Below are positions 1-9,495 of a DNA stretch of 64,000 nucleotides, in pieces. The position numbers and the translations under genes were made by a program. How positions within the stretch are numbered: the first letter of the stretch is position 1; every line of letters starts with the position of its first letter. The notes under the pieces were generated by a model that searched no databases, was not told the origin of the DNA, and saw only the letters and a program-made list of their open reading frames with translations. The DNA comes from Methylorubrum aminovorans. GTDB lineage: Bacteria; Pseudomonadota; Alphaproteobacteria; Rhizobiales; Beijerinckiaceae. The stretch spans positions 1-64,000 of the forward strand of contig NZ_BPRC01000023.1 of assembly GCF_022179725.1 (NCBI RefSeq). The letters are read 5' to 3'.

Positions 1-1
1 G

Positions 2-94
2 CAGTTCCGCCGCGTCGCCACTCGCTACGAGAAGACCGCCCGCAACTACGCCGCCGTCGTCACGCTCGCCGCCATCGTCCTATGGCTCCGGTAA
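2..94 (+). mobile_element. 3' end of IS5-family transposase gene (partial)
   Basis: The window opens inside a frame encoding about 30 residues that end in VTLAAIVLWLR followed by a TAA stop. The stretch FRRVATRYEKTARNY followed by a hydrophobic tail is the typical C-terminus of IS5/IS427-type DDE transposases, where the region after the catalytic Glu reads RYEKTARN. The catalytic residues lie upstream of the window. The insertion-sequence terminal repeat should lie within a few tens of bases after the stop (about 95-140), but it cannot be confirmed without the other end. It fits with the integrase-bearing island that follows. Confidence 0.75.
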
Positions 95-177
95 CTGTCC
101 ACGCGACCTAGCGTGCAGTAAGTTTTGCACTGCATACTTGGAGAGCCGCCTGAGGCGGCCCGCTGGGACCGCCCTAG

Positions 178-1074
178 CTAGAACTCGGGGTTGGTCCGTG
201 CGGAGAACCGGTCGCGGGCGGTGAACCGGTCGGCCGGCAGCTCGCCGCAGGGGCGCCGGTAAACAGCCTCGCTGAGGAACGAGCGCTCGATCTCGATCTG
301 ATCCTCCTCGAGATCGATGTACCAGCAGCGTCGCGCCCCGCTCCAGCGATAGCGGCGGGCCTTCAGCAGGTCCTTGGTCTCGATCGGCGAGCCCTGTGCC
401 CACAGCCGCACCGTCGGCCGGCGGGCGGTCTCCAGCAGGCAGGACAAGGCTAGGCGCCCGGAGGTCCGCAGCGGGCTGTCGAGCAGCCTAAGCAGGGCAT
501 GGCAGTCGTCGATCGCCCGGTGGCCCTGATGGAAGAACCCATGGTCGATCAGCAGGTAGCCGAGCTTCATGCCCTCGTGGCCCTCAGCCCGCCACGGGAT
601 CTGATGGCAGGAGCAGGCCCAGTTCTTCTCGGCAAACACCGGCCAGCGGCCCTCACACATCTGCCGGTCGAAGCTGGCGTTGTGGGCGATGATCACCGCG
701 GCATCGGCGGCCAGCGCCTGTACGGCGGCATCGTCGATGCGCTTGCCAACTACATCGGCGTCGGTGATTCCGGTCAACCGGGTGATCTCCGGCGGAATGG
801 GCCTGGCGGGCTGGTGCAGCTGGTTGAACGTCTCGAGCACCCGGTAGATGCGCCCGCTGGCGCCGTACTCGAACTTGAGGATGCCGAGCTCGATCACCTC
901 GTCCGTGGCGAAGTCGGTGCCGGTGGTCTCCACGTCGAGCACCAGACCAATGAACGTCGGCTCGTTGGGCGGCTCGGGGCAGTCGGTGAGCGGCGCCAGC
1001 CGGCGCAGCACGCGGTAGTCCCCCGTGCTTTCGAGCACGGCGGCGATGCTGTCGAGGGGCTGGTTCACGGCCAC
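178..1074 (-). CDS. DnaQ-like 3'-5' exonuclease (DEDD superfamily)
   Basis: About 298 residues. It is a predicted 3'-5' exonuclease of the DNA polymerase III epsilon-like DEDD family. The ExoI motif is LDVETTGTD (Asp and Glu metal ligands), ExoII is HNASFDRQM, and ExoIII is HRAIDDCHAL with the general-base His and the last Asp. These are all expected ligands, so it is probably active. A C-terminal region of about 80 residues rich in Arg and aromatic residues follows the nuclease fold and has no function I can assign. The start is uncertain: GTG at 1074 (VAVNQPLDS) or at 1068 is favoured over a longer frame reaching 1188, whose extra residues are Pro/Ser/Arg-rich and look non-coding. Such stand-alone nucleases are common on plasmids and islands, matching the adjacent integrase and transposase. 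Its role is probably DNA repair or processing, not replication proofreading. Confidence 0.85.
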   Translation of the reverse strand: MAVNQPLDSIAAVLESTGDYRVLRRLAPLTDCPEPPNEPTFIGLVLDVETTGTDFATDEVIELGILKFEYGASGRIYRVLETFNQLHQPARPIPPEITRLTGITDADVVGKRIDDAAVQALAADAAVIIAHNASFDRQMCEGRWPVFAEKNWACSCHQIPWRAEGHEGMKLGYLLIDHGFFHQGHRAIDDCHALLRLLDSPLRTSGRLALSCLLETARRPTVRLWAQGSPIETKDLLKARRYRWSGARRCWYIDLEEDQIEIERSFLSEAVYRRPCGELPADRFTARDRFSARTNPEF

Positions 1075-1302
1075 ACGGTCCCGGCTTGGTTCTCCCTGGC
1101 CGGCGGCGGATCTGCCGTGCGGCTGTGCCGGGGAGCTTAACCGGGCCTGCGACAGGCTGACCAGCGGAATGGGACCAGCCGTCCACAAGGCAAGGAGGGG
1201 TGCGGGAACCCGGCCACGGCCTGCTCGTTGAACCGCCAGATTGGATCTGTTCTAATTCGCATCAGGGCGGCAGCGCCGCCCGCCAGCTGCAGGAGCATCC
1301 CC

Positions 1303-1503
1303 ATGGCAAACGCCAAGTGTGAGAGCTGCAAGTTCTTCGACGAGCACAAGGTCAACGGCGCGGCCGCGCAGCATGACGAAGGCCTGTGCCGCTTCAACCC
1401 GCCGGTGAACCAGCCGGGCCCGGACGCGCACGGCCTCTGGCCGGTGGTCGGCGCGACCGACTGGTGCGGGCACTACATGCTCGAGATGACCGCCGCCGAG
1501 TAA
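1303..1503 (+). CDS. Small four-cysteine protein, function unknown
   Basis: 66 residues beginning MANAKCESCKFF, preceded by a good ribosome-binding site (AGGAG at 1291-1295, 7 nt before the ATG). Cysteines occur as CxxC near the N-terminus, then in LCRFNPP and in DWCGHY, a spacing that suggests a small zinc- or iron-sulfur-binding fold. Similar short proteins are frequent in alphaproteobacterial genomes and phage-related islands, but I do not recognise a characterised family. A strong hairpin terminator follows 26 nt after the stop, which supports a real monocistronic gene. Confidence 0.75.
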   Translation: MANAKCESCKFFDEHKVNGAAAQHDEGLCRFNPPVNQPGPDAHGLWPVVGATDWCGHYMLEMTAAE

Positions 1504-1766
1504 GGCGGGACGTCGCGCGAGCGATGCAGGGGCCAGCCGGGAGGCTGGCCCTTTTTCGTGGGCGGTGCACGGCCGGACAGGCTGAGCTGCTGCCGGTCGA
1601 TTTCAGCCTGCGCCCATGCCGGCCCAGCGGCCTCGGCGTCCAGCCACTGGAGGACGAGGGCGACCTGCCCACCGCTCTCCTGCACCAGTGCCGGCGAGGT
1701 GAACCACGACAGGTAGCCGATTTCGGTGATTGGCAGCGATGCTTGTCGGGGTTCGATACGCTCGAT
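1473..1766 (-). pseudogene. Truncated C-terminal remnant of an unidentified protein
   Basis: On the minus strand a frame is open from an in-frame TAG at 1767-1769 to 1473, with no ATG near its upstream end. It reads ITEIGYLSWFTSPALV, then a Gly-rich helix and WLDAEAAGPAW, then QLSL. That amphipathic composition looks like a genuine protein C-terminus, not antisense noise. The frame runs on through the terminator of the neighbouring gene, so its natural stop is probably lost. It is most likely debris left in the island between the small Cys protein and the integrase. I do not recognise the parent family. Confidence 0.4.
1530..1556 (+). terminator. Rho-independent terminator of the 66-aa gene
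   Basis: A perfect 9-bp stem (GGGCCAGCC / GGCTGGCCC) with a 4-nt loop is followed by five T residues on the plus strand. It lies just after the stop codon at 1503. It is the clearest intrinsic terminator in the window. Confidence 0.85.
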
Positions 1767-1834
1767 CTACAGCTGCTTCGATTGCGCCAAGATGCAGTGC
1801 TCAGAGGCTGCAGACTTCATGTGATGCACAGAAG

Positions 1835-3472
1835 CTATAGGGTGATCTGCGGCAAGTGTGCGATGGCGTCCGCACGTGCTTTCAGTGAAACGCTTCCGTA
1901 GCGTTCGCCGACGCTTCGAGCCGACCAGCCACACAGCGCATCGATGACGTTGCTGGCTACGCCCGCTTCCGTTGCCACCGTACGGAAGCGATGCCGCCAG
2001 CTGTGATTGGGGCTCACACCGGGATCGCTGACGTACTGACGCGCAAACTCGCTGAGTCGGTTCTTCACCCCCTGCAACGGACCAGCGACGCCACCCGCGG
2101 CATCTGGGACGATGAACAGTCGCTCAGCCCGCGTGGCCTGCACGAACGCTGGAAAGCCGAGCTCGACAAGCTGCGGGTGCAAGGGCACGTCGCGCGCCTG
2201 CTTCGTCTTCACCGCTCCCGCCTCCGGGGTGATCCGGAGCATCCAGACGCCGTCAGGGTAGCCAGCCACCGCCTCCCGCCGAAGATCCTGCCGCCGCATC
2301 TGCGCGATCTCTCCGACGCGCGCCCCGGTAAAGGCGAGCACCCAGGGGATCCAGCGTTTGGCGGCGTAGGTCTGCGGCAACTCCCTACCGGGCGTCAGGT
2401 CTAAGGCGGCGCGAAGTAGCGTGCGCGCCTCCTCGGCTGTGAACTCACGCTCGCGCAGCTTCACTTTTGCGGCCTTAGCGACCGTCACGCCAACCGCCGG
2501 GTTCTCGGCAACGCGTCCATTGTCGTGTGCCCAGCCGAACACGGCTTTCAGGGCAGCCAGATCGCTGTTCTTGACCGTCGTGGCCGACACCAACTCACCA
2601 TTGCGCTTGCGGCTGGCAAGGCGGTGATCCTTGAGGCGGACGATGTCGTGCTTCGTCACGCGGTGCGCGTCGTCGTGCCCGAGAAAGGCAGTCAGCAAGC
2701 GGAAGGCGTGAGCGTATGCGTCGTGAGTTGAAATCGACTTGCCGGTCCGTTCGGCCTCGCGCCACCAGGCCTCGACCAGGGCACTCATCTTTGCCGGCGG
2801 CAGCGAAATCGGCGCCGTGCCGTACGGCTGAACCGCCATCGCCGACGACGGCAAGATCGAACGCGCAATCGGGTGTTGGCCGACGTCGAGAGATTCGCCC
2901 TGCGCCGCGGCCTTGAGGGCGAGGCTTGCCCGCTGCATCACCGCCGCGACAGCCCGGGCGAGTTTCCGACGGTTCGACTGATCAACAACAATGCCGCGCT
3001 GCTTCAGCACGGCATCAGCTTGATCGGTGCACCACTCCTCCATGTCTCGCCGAGCACCGACCGCTGGATCTGCCGCTTCTTTGATGAGCGTGGCAGCCAG
3101 GTTCGATTGAAGCGACCAGCCCGACGGGCGGCGGGGCCAAAGATTCTCTCCAAGATCAATCCGCCAGAAGGCCTGCTGACTCGGCTCATCACGATGCTGG
3201 TCGATCCACCATGCGTAGAGTGGCTCGACCATCTCGTGTGCCTCGCGCTCGCTCAGCAGCTTTGGGCCTGCGCGGAGGTTCGTCCACCGCTCATCCAGCT
3301 CAAGGAGGGCACGGGCATGGAGGCTCTTGGCGAGAACCGGATCCTTCGTGCCAAGGCTGATCTTCTCCTCGCGCTTGCCGATGAGCGCGAGAAGGTCGGC
3401 TGGCACGGCCCGCCGCAGATAGTAGATGCCAGTTTTGGGATGCTTCCAGGGACGCGTCGTCATCAACGACAT
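1835..3472 (-). CDS. Site-specific tyrosine recombinase / integrase
   Basis: About 545 residues. The N-terminal part (KHPKTGIYYLRRAVP) matches the DUF6538-type head common in proteobacterial island integrases. The middle is a SAM-like core-binding domain, and the C-terminal third carries the catalytic residues: Arg in FTGARVGEIAQ, HxxR in NHSWRHRFR, and the nucleophile Tyr in SVGERYGSV. It should catalyse integration and excision of a mobile element. Its 5' end lies 87 nt from the 3' end of tRNA-Leu(CAG), the classical position for a tRNA-targeting integrase reading into its own element, so the element extends leftwards out of the window. Starts at ATG 3472, ATG 3463 or GTG 3481 are all possible. 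None has a clear ribosome-binding site. Confidence 0.92.
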   Translation of the reverse strand: MSLMTTRPWKHPKTGIYYLRRAVPADLLALIGKREEKISLGTKDPVLAKSLHARALLELDERWTNLRAGPKLLSEREAHEMVEPLYAWWIDQHRDEPSQQAFWRIDLGENLWPRRPSGWSLQSNLAATLIKEAADPAVGARRDMEEWCTDQADAVLKQRGIVVDQSNRRKLARAVAAVMQRASLALKAAAQGESLDVGQHPIARSILPSSAMAVQPYGTAPISLPPAKMSALVEAWWREAERTGKSISTHDAYAHAFRLLTAFLGHDDAHRVTKHDIVRLKDHRLASRKRNGELVSATTVKNSDLAALKAVFGWAHDNGRVAENPAVGVTVAKAAKVKLREREFTAEEARTLLRAALDLTPGRELPQTYAAKRWIPWVLAFTGARVGEIAQMRRQDLRREAVAGYPDGVWMLRITPEAGAVKTKQARDVPLHPQLVELGFPAFVQATRAERLFIVPDAAGGVAGPLQGVKNRLSEFARQYVSDPGVSPNHSWRHRFRTVATEAGVASNVIDALCGWSARSVGERYGSVSLKARADAIAHLPQITL

Positions 3473-3497
3473 TTGTACCACCCGTTTGTACCACCCG
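3472..3497. repeat. 13-bp tandem direct repeat at the integrase start
   Basis: Two perfect adjacent copies of TTTGTACCACCCG (3472-3484 and 3485-3497) overlap the candidate integrase start codons. They could be recombinase arm-type sites or an autoregulatory operator. This is inference from position only. Confidence 0.6.
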
Positions 3498-3558
3498 GGC
3501 AGTCCTAAGTCTCTGTTTTCACTGATTGCTTTTGCGGCTCAGCGGCTTAGCCAGCTGA

Positions 3559-3643
3559 TGGTGCCCAGGAAAGGACTCGAACCTTCACCTCTTGCGAGAC
3601 TGGTACCTGAAACCAGCGCGTCTACCAATTCCGCCACCTGGGC
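3559..3643 (-). tRNA. tRNA-Leu (anticodon CAG)
   Basis: Reading the minus strand, a 7-bp acceptor stem (GCCCAGG / CCTGGGC), a D-arm with AATTGGTAGACGCG, an anticodon arm CTGGT-TTCAGGT-ACCAG (anticodon CAG), a type II variable arm and a T-arm with GTTCGAGTCC fold into a complete leucine tRNA. CCA is encoded at 3561-3559. Integrase-bearing DNA begins directly at its 3' end, so the 3' half probably serves as the chromosomal attachment site. Confidence 0.95.
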
Positions 3644-3793
3644 GCCGGGCCGTTTCCGGTCGGCGATGGGGTTCGTTTAGGGGGCGGCGGCGAAGGCGTC
3701 AATCGCTGTTTCGCCGCCGCCGGCCAAAAATCCCGATCGGAGCTTTCGCGCGGCGCGGGGGTCACACACCTGCGCTGCGTGCTGCGATCCGGC

Positions 3794-5203
<1,410 letters not shown>

Positions 5204-5474
5204 GGTGCAGCTATTCTGACGGGTTGAAGGCTCCATCGCGGACAATGCCCCGGTCGGGCCGCGAACCGTGCGGCCGGATCGTGGGGAACATCCGGAAGAC
5301 CTCTTGTGTAATGCGCCGAGGGCGATTTCGGAAGGGCGGCGGCGCACATGACACTTTTGCCGCCGGCTCGCCTTACTGTCCGGCCGCGGCTGGACCGCGG
5401 CGCGGCGCGGCGGTACTCCCGCTCTATCCTTTGTTGACCTTTAGCTCCCTCGACCTTCGGGAGGCCGTGAGCCG

Positions 5475-6449
5475 GTGCCGCCAGCCGAGACCCCCGACAT
5501 CCTGCTGATCCGGCAGACCCGCCCCGACGTGGCCGAGCGGCTGGCCGAGCGCTTCCGCCTGCACCGGATGGAGGAGGTCCCCGACCGCGCGGCGTTCCTC
5601 GACACCGTGGGCCCCCGCATCCGGGCGCTCGCGGTCGGCGCCATGTGCCCGATCGATGCCGCGCTGTTCGACCGGCTGCCGCGGCTCGAGATCGTGGCGA
5701 GCTTCGGTGTCGGCTACGACACCATCGACGTGGGCGAGGCGCATCGCCGCGGCATCGTCGTCACCCACACGCCGGACGTGCTCTCCGACGAGGTGGCCGA
5801 CCTCGCGCTCGGCTTGCTGCTCGCCACCCTCCGCCGGATCCCGCAGGCGGACCGCTACCTGCGCGCCGGGCGCTGGCGGGAGAGGAGCTTCCCGCTCACC
5901 ACCAGCCTCAGGGAGCGCCGGGTCGGAATCCTCGGGCTCGGGCGGATCGGCCGGGCGATCGCCCGGCGCCTCGAAGGGTTCGGGGTCACCATCGCCTATC
6001 ACGGCCGGACGCCTCAGGACGGCGTGCCTTATGCCTATTACGACAGCCTGCTCGGTCTGGCGCGGGCGGTCGACACCCTGATCGTGGCCGCCCCCGGTGG
6101 CCCGGGCACGAACGGGATCGTCGATGCCGGGGTGCTGGCGGCGCTCGGGGCGGACGGCATCGTCGTCAACATCGCCCGCGGCAGCGTCATCGATGAGGCG
6201 GCGCTGATCGCGGCGCTCCAATCCGGGACGATCCTCGGCGCGGGGCTCGACGTGTTCGAGAACGAGCCGCACGTGCCGCAGGCCCTGATCGATCTCGAAC
6301 AGACGGTGCTGCTGCCGCATGTCGGCTCGGGCTCGCACCACACCCGCGCGGCGATGGGACGGCTGCTCACCGACAACCTGTTCTCTTGGTTCGACGGCAA
6401 GGGACCGGTGACGCCGGTTCCGGAAACGCCCTGGAAGGGCCGGCGATGA
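5475..6449 (+). CDS. D-isomer 2-hydroxyacid dehydrogenase (glyoxylate/hydroxypyruvate reductase-like)
   Basis: 324 residues, NAD(P)-dependent, predicted to reduce 2-oxoacids such as glyoxylate or hydroxypyruvate. The Rossmann glycine motif GLGRIG is at 154-159. The catalytic triad is complete: Arg235 in NIARGS, Glu264 in DVFENEP and His282 in LLPHVGS. The start is GTG at 5475 with a GGGAGG ribosome-binding site about 10 nt upstream. The stop overlaps the ATG of the next gene (ATGA), so the two are probably co-translated. In a methylotroph, hydroxypyruvate reductase is part of the serine cycle. This one belongs to the GhrB-like group with short substrate loops and is not necessarily the serine-cycle enzyme. 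Substrate is not decidable from sequence alone. Confidence 0.88.
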   Translation: MPPAETPDILLIRQTRPDVAERLAERFRLHRMEEVPDRAAFLDTVGPRIRALAVGAMCPIDAALFDRLPRLEIVASFGVGYDTIDVGEAHRRGIVVTHTPDVLSDEVADLALGLLLATLRRIPQADRYLRAGRWRERSFPLTTSLRERRVGILGLGRIGRAIARRLEGFGVTIAYHGRTPQDGVPYAYYDSLLGLARAVDTLIVAAPGGPGTNGIVDAGVLAALGADGIVVNIARGSVIDEAALIAALQSGTILGAGLDVFENEPHVPQALIDLEQTVLLPHVGSGSHHTRAAMGRLLTDNLFSWFDGKGPVTPVPETPWKGRR

Positions 6450-7327
6450 AGGGCCCGACGATGACGCGCATGGCTGTTGCGGGGGCGCTGGCCGCGGCCC
6501 TGACCGTGCTGGCGGCGGGCGCGGCCCCTGCGCAGGAGAGCCCGCCGGCCCCGGAGCCGCCCCCCGCGACGGCGCCGTCGGAGAATGGCGGAGCGCCGCC
6601 CGGGCTTGCGACCTTGCCCACAACACTGGCGGGCGCGGCGGGCAGCTGGGATCTCTCCCTCGACGGCGGGCGGCGGCGCTGCGTGCTGACGCTCGCCTTG
6701 GAGGCGGGCCCGAGCGGGCGCGTGGCGCGGTTTCCCGCCGGCTGCCGCCGGGCCCTGCCGCTGATGGCCGGCATCGGCGGCTGGCTGTTCACCGACGAAG
6801 GCTTGCGCCTCGTGGATCGGAACCTCCGACCGGTCCTGGCCTTCGCCCGAAGCCCCGACGGGATGAGCCTCGGCGCAACCGCCGAGAACGGTGAGCGCTA
6901 CAACCTCGTGCCGCTTCAGATCGCTGCGATGCAGCCGCCCGCCGCCCCCGGCACGGCCGCCGTCACGCCCGCGGCGCAGGGCGATGCCTCCTCCCCAGGC
7001 GCCGCGACGGAGAAGCCGGCCGAGCCGCCGGGGCCGGCTCTCGGCCTCTACGCCCTCGATCGCGCCGAGCAGAAGGATGTCTGCCGCCTCGAATTCTCAG
7101 GCCCCCTCGAGGCCGGGAAGGACACGGCCCCCGTGCGGGTTCTGCCGGATTGCCGCGACAGCGGGATCACCGTGTTCGATCCGGTGAGCTGGCGCTTCGC
7201 CAACGGCCACCTGACGCTGAAGGCGCGACGCGGCCACGCGGTGAACCTCGTGGCGATCGGGGAGAGACGCTGGCGCCGTGACCCCGAGATCGGCGCGTCG
7301 CTCGTGCTCAGGAAGGTCGAGCCGTAG
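6446..7327 (+). CDS. Secreted protein with two Inh/Omp19-like (metalloprotease-inhibitor) domains
   Basis: 293 residues. An N-terminal signal peptide (MTRMAVAGALAAALTVLAAGAAPAQ) is followed by a Pro/Ala linker. Two homologous modules follow, at roughly 55-150 and 195-293. Each opens with a Cys-containing strand (RRCVLTL, DVCRLEF) and a second Cys about 30 residues later (GCRRAL, DCRDSG), then a W-containing strand (GGWLF, SWRFANGHLTL). This pattern is that of the AprI/Inh family (PF02974, also Brucella Omp19), small periplasmic beta-barrels that inhibit metallo- or lysosomal proteases. Two modules in tandem are less usual than one. The ATG at 6446 overlaps the upstream dehydrogenase stop; ATG 6461 is an alternative. 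The link with the dehydrogenase is probably only transcriptional. Confidence 0.75.
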   Translation: MKGPTMTRMAVAGALAAALTVLAAGAAPAQESPPAPEPPPATAPSENGGAPPGLATLPTTLAGAAGSWDLSLDGGRRRCVLTLALEAGPSGRVARFPAGCRRALPLMAGIGGWLFTDEGLRLVDRNLRPVLAFARSPDGMSLGATAENGERYNLVPLQIAAMQPPAAPGTAAVTPAAQGDASSPGAATEKPAEPPGPALGLYALDRAEQKDVCRLEFSGPLEAGKDTAPVRVLPDCRDSGITVFDPVSWRFANGHLTLKARRGHAVNLVAIGERRWRRDPEIGASLVLRKVEP

Positions 7328-7328
7328 G

Positions 7329-7366
7329 GCATCATTTCGAAAGGGGGGCACCATCTTTCGGGATGC
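7329..7366. repeat. REP-like palindromic repeat
   Basis: The segment starts GCATCATTTCGAAAGG and ends TTTCGGGATGC, an imperfect palindrome resembling the element at 59449-59494. It lies between the convergent Inh-like gene and the TauE gene and may also act as a bidirectional terminator. Confidence 0.6.
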
Positions 7367-7384
7367 TGCTGCAGGGTGCCGGGC

Positions 7385-8137
7385 TCAGAACAGCGGCCGC
7401 AGGGCGAGGTGCAGTCCGAGGCCCAGGAGGCCGACGAAGAAGCAGCGGCGAAAAACCCGCTCGCTCACCCGGCCCCGCACCCAGCCGCCGAGCGCCATGC
7501 CGATGAGCGCCGGCACGAGGGCGATGAGGGAGGTGCCGGCGACGCTGAGGGAGAGGGCACCGCCGCCGGCCAGCGCCACGGCCAGCGCCACGGTGGAGAC
7601 GGTGAAGGACAGCCCCAGCGCCTGGATCAGGTCGTCCTTGGTCAGGCCGAGCGCCCCGAGATAGGGCGCGGAAGGGAACGAGGAGACCGCTGTCGCCGCC
7701 GTCACCAGCCCAGTCGCGGCGCCGACGAGCGGCCCGAGCCAGCGCTCCGCGGCGGGCGGAACGTGAAGCCGGAGCGCCGCGAGCCCGACCACGGCGTAGG
7801 CGATCAGGGCGAGCCCGAGAAAGACCGTGGCCTCGGCACCGTAACTCCCGTGCAGGATCCCCGCCGCGACCAGGGTGCCGACCACGCTCGCCGCCAGCAT
7901 CGGCCAGAGCCGGCGCACCAGCGTGCCGAAGCGCGGACCCGCCGCGAGCTGCCAGACATTGGTGACGAAGGCCGGCACGACGAGAAGCGCCGCCGCCTGC
8001 ACCGGTGCCATGACGAGGCTGAGCAGGCCCATGGCGACGGGCGGCAGGCCGAGCCCGACCATGCCCTTGACGAAGCCCGCGAGCAGGAAGGCCGAGGCCG
8101 CCACCGCGAGGGGGAGGGGATCCATGGAGAAGGACAT
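7385..8137 (-). CDS. TauE/SafE-family anion (sulfite) exporter
   Basis: 250 residues, almost entirely hydrophobic with about eight predicted membrane segments. The N-terminal LLAGFVKGMVGLGLPP and the internal repeat carrying SFPSAPYLGALGL are the signature of the TauE/SafE/TSUP family. Members export sulfite, sulfoacetate or related organic anions across the inner membrane. The ATG at 8137 is preferred because the first segment begins immediately after it; the upstream frame extension is Arg/Pro-rich. A small membrane protein gene lies just upstream on the same strand, and a LysR regulator is divergent, an arrangement often seen for regulated TSUP transporters. The substrate cannot be told from sequence. 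Confidence 0.88.
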   Translation of the reverse strand: MSFSMDPLPLAVAASAFLLAGFVKGMVGLGLPPVAMGLLSLVMAPVQAAALLVVPAFVTNVWQLAAGPRFGTLVRRLWPMLAASVVGTLVAAGILHGSYGAEATVFLGLALIAYAVVGLAALRLHVPPAAERWLGPLVGAATGLVTAATAVSSFPSAPYLGALGLTKDDLIQALGLSFTVSTVALAVALAGGGALSLSVAGTSLIALVPALIGMALGGWVRGRVSERVFRRCFFVGLLGLGLHLALRPLF

Positions 8138-8165
8138 GCGCGTGTTCTGATTTCCGAGGCGTGGT

Positions 8166-8414
8166 TCAATCGTGGAGCAGCATGTCGCGCAAGCTGGCCT
8201 GCCGGGCGGCGTCCGCCTCGGCCTCCGTCGGCGGCGTGGGAACGGGCGCAGCAGCGGCGGCCAGCCGGGGCGTCGCTGCCGGCGGATCGACGTTGCGCGA
8301 GACCGCATCCGAGCGGGCGATGGCGACCAGCGCCGTCACGGCCGCGAGGAGAAGGGCGGCCGTTTCGAGCCGGGCATCGCCCGAGCGGGTCGTGGTTCGT
8401 ATGTCCCGTGCCAT
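8166..8414 (-). CDS. Small single-pass membrane protein, function unknown
   Basis: 82 residues. A short basic N-terminus precedes one hydrophobic segment (ALLLAAVTALVAIA), then an Ala/Pro-rich stretch and an acidic C-terminus ending RDMLLHD. It resembles short anchored proteins found widely in Methylobacterium-like genomes but I recognise no family. It lies 28 nt upstream of the TauE-family gene on the same strand and may share its transcript. Codon usage (GC-rich third positions) is consistent with coding. Confidence 0.6.
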   Translation of the reverse strand: MARDIRTTTRSGDARLETAALLLAAVTALVAIARSDAVSRNVDPPAATPRLAAAAAPVPTPPTEAEADAARQASLRDMLLHD

Positions 8415-8441
8415 AGCCTCAGTTTCGCAGCGTGACAGCGC

Positions 8442-8487
8442 GCGACAATGCGGAAGTCGCCCGCGGCAGCCTTCGGCTCAGCCGAAG
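8442..8487. promoter_or_regulatory. Palindromes in the TauE/LysR divergent intergenic region
   Basis: Two inverted repeats lie between the divergent genes. One is GCGAC-N9-GTCGC (8442-8460). The other is a perfect palindrome CTTCGGCTCAGCCGAAG (8471-8487). LysR regulators usually bind interrupted dyads between themselves and a divergent target, so either is a candidate operator. Position is the only support. Confidence 0.4.
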
Positions 8488-8541
8488 CCCCTGCGAAGCG
8501 ATCCCCTTGCCGTGTGACGCGGCCTCGCCGACGATGGCGCC

Positions 8542-9495
8542 ATGCGCTTCGACTTGACCGACCTGCGGCTGTTCCTCCACGTCGTCGAGGCGGAGAGCAT
8601 CACCCGCGGCGCCGAGCGGGCCAGTCTCGCGCTCGCCTCGGCGAGCGAGCGCATCCGCGGCATGGAGGCGGATGGCGGCGTGCCCCTGCTGGAGCGCCAT
8701 GCCCGCGGGGTGCGGCCGACGCCGGCGGGGCTTGCCGTAGCGCATCACGCCCGGCTCGTGCTCGGCCAGCTCGAACAGATGCGCGGCGAACTCGGACAGT
8801 ACGCCCACGGCCTGCGCGGCCATGTCCGGCTGCTGTCGATCACCGCGGCGGTCGCCGCCTTCCTGCCCGACGCGCTGTCGGGCTTCCTCGCCGCGTATCC
8901 GAGCGTCGATATCGATCTGGAGGAGCGTACCAGCCGCGAGACCGTCGATGCCCTGGCCGGGGGGCTTGCCGATATCGGCATCGTCGCCGACACGACCGAT
9001 CTCGGTGCGCTCGAAACCGTGCCGCTCCACCTCGACCGGATCGTCCTCGCGGTGCCGGCGGACCATGCCCTGGCGCAGCGCAGCGGCGTCGCGTTCCGGG
9101 AGGTGCTGGACGAGCCCCTCGTCGGCCTCAGCCATGGTCGGGCTTTGCAGGCGCATCTCGCGACCCACGCCGCCCGCGCCGGCCGTCCCTTCAAGCTCCG
9201 GGTGCGGCTGAACGGGCTCGACGCGGTCTGCCGCATGGTCGAGCGGGGCGTCGGTGTGGCGATCGTGCCCGAGGCGGCAGCGCGGCGCGCGGCCGAGACG
9301 CTGGCGATCCGCGCGATCCCGATCGACGAGCCCTGGGCTTTGCGTCGCCTCAGCCTCTGCGCCCGCAGCTTCGCGGCGCTGCCGCCGCATGCCCGCCAGC
9401 TCGCCGAGCACCTGGTCGCCCATCTCGGCGCGATCGAGAGTCCGGGTTTCGAAAGGACAAGTCCTTTCGCGGGTCCAGGGCAGAGTCCTGGATGA
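8542..9495 (+). CDS. LysR-family transcriptional regulator
   Basis: 317 residues. The N-terminal winged helix-turn-helix (residues 1-60, LRLFLHVVEAESITRGAER then PLLERHARGVRPTPAG) is classical LysR. The remainder is the periplasmic-binding-like effector domain (GLADIGIVADT, VERGVGVAIVPEAAA). It lies divergent from the TauE exporter and small membrane protein genes and probably regulates them in response to an anionic co-inducer. The last 15 or so codons (from ESPGFERTSPF) fall inside a dispersed repeat that also occurs near 47941 and 60817. The natural C-terminus was therefore probably slightly different and has been replaced by repeat-encoded residues. Confidence 0.93.
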   Translation: MRFDLTDLRLFLHVVEAESITRGAERASLALASASERIRGMEADGGVPLLERHARGVRPTPAGLAVAHHARLVLGQLEQMRGELGQYAHGLRGHVRLLSITAAVAAFLPDALSGFLAAYPSVDIDLEERTSRETVDALAGGLADIGIVADTTDLGALETVPLHLDRIVLAVPADHALAQRSGVAFREVLDEPLVGLSHGRALQAHLATHAARAGRPFKLRVRLNGLDAVCRMVERGVGVAIVPEAAARRAAETLAIRAIPIDEPWALRRLSLCARSFAALPPHARQLAEHLVAHLGAIESPGFERTSPFAGPGQSPG

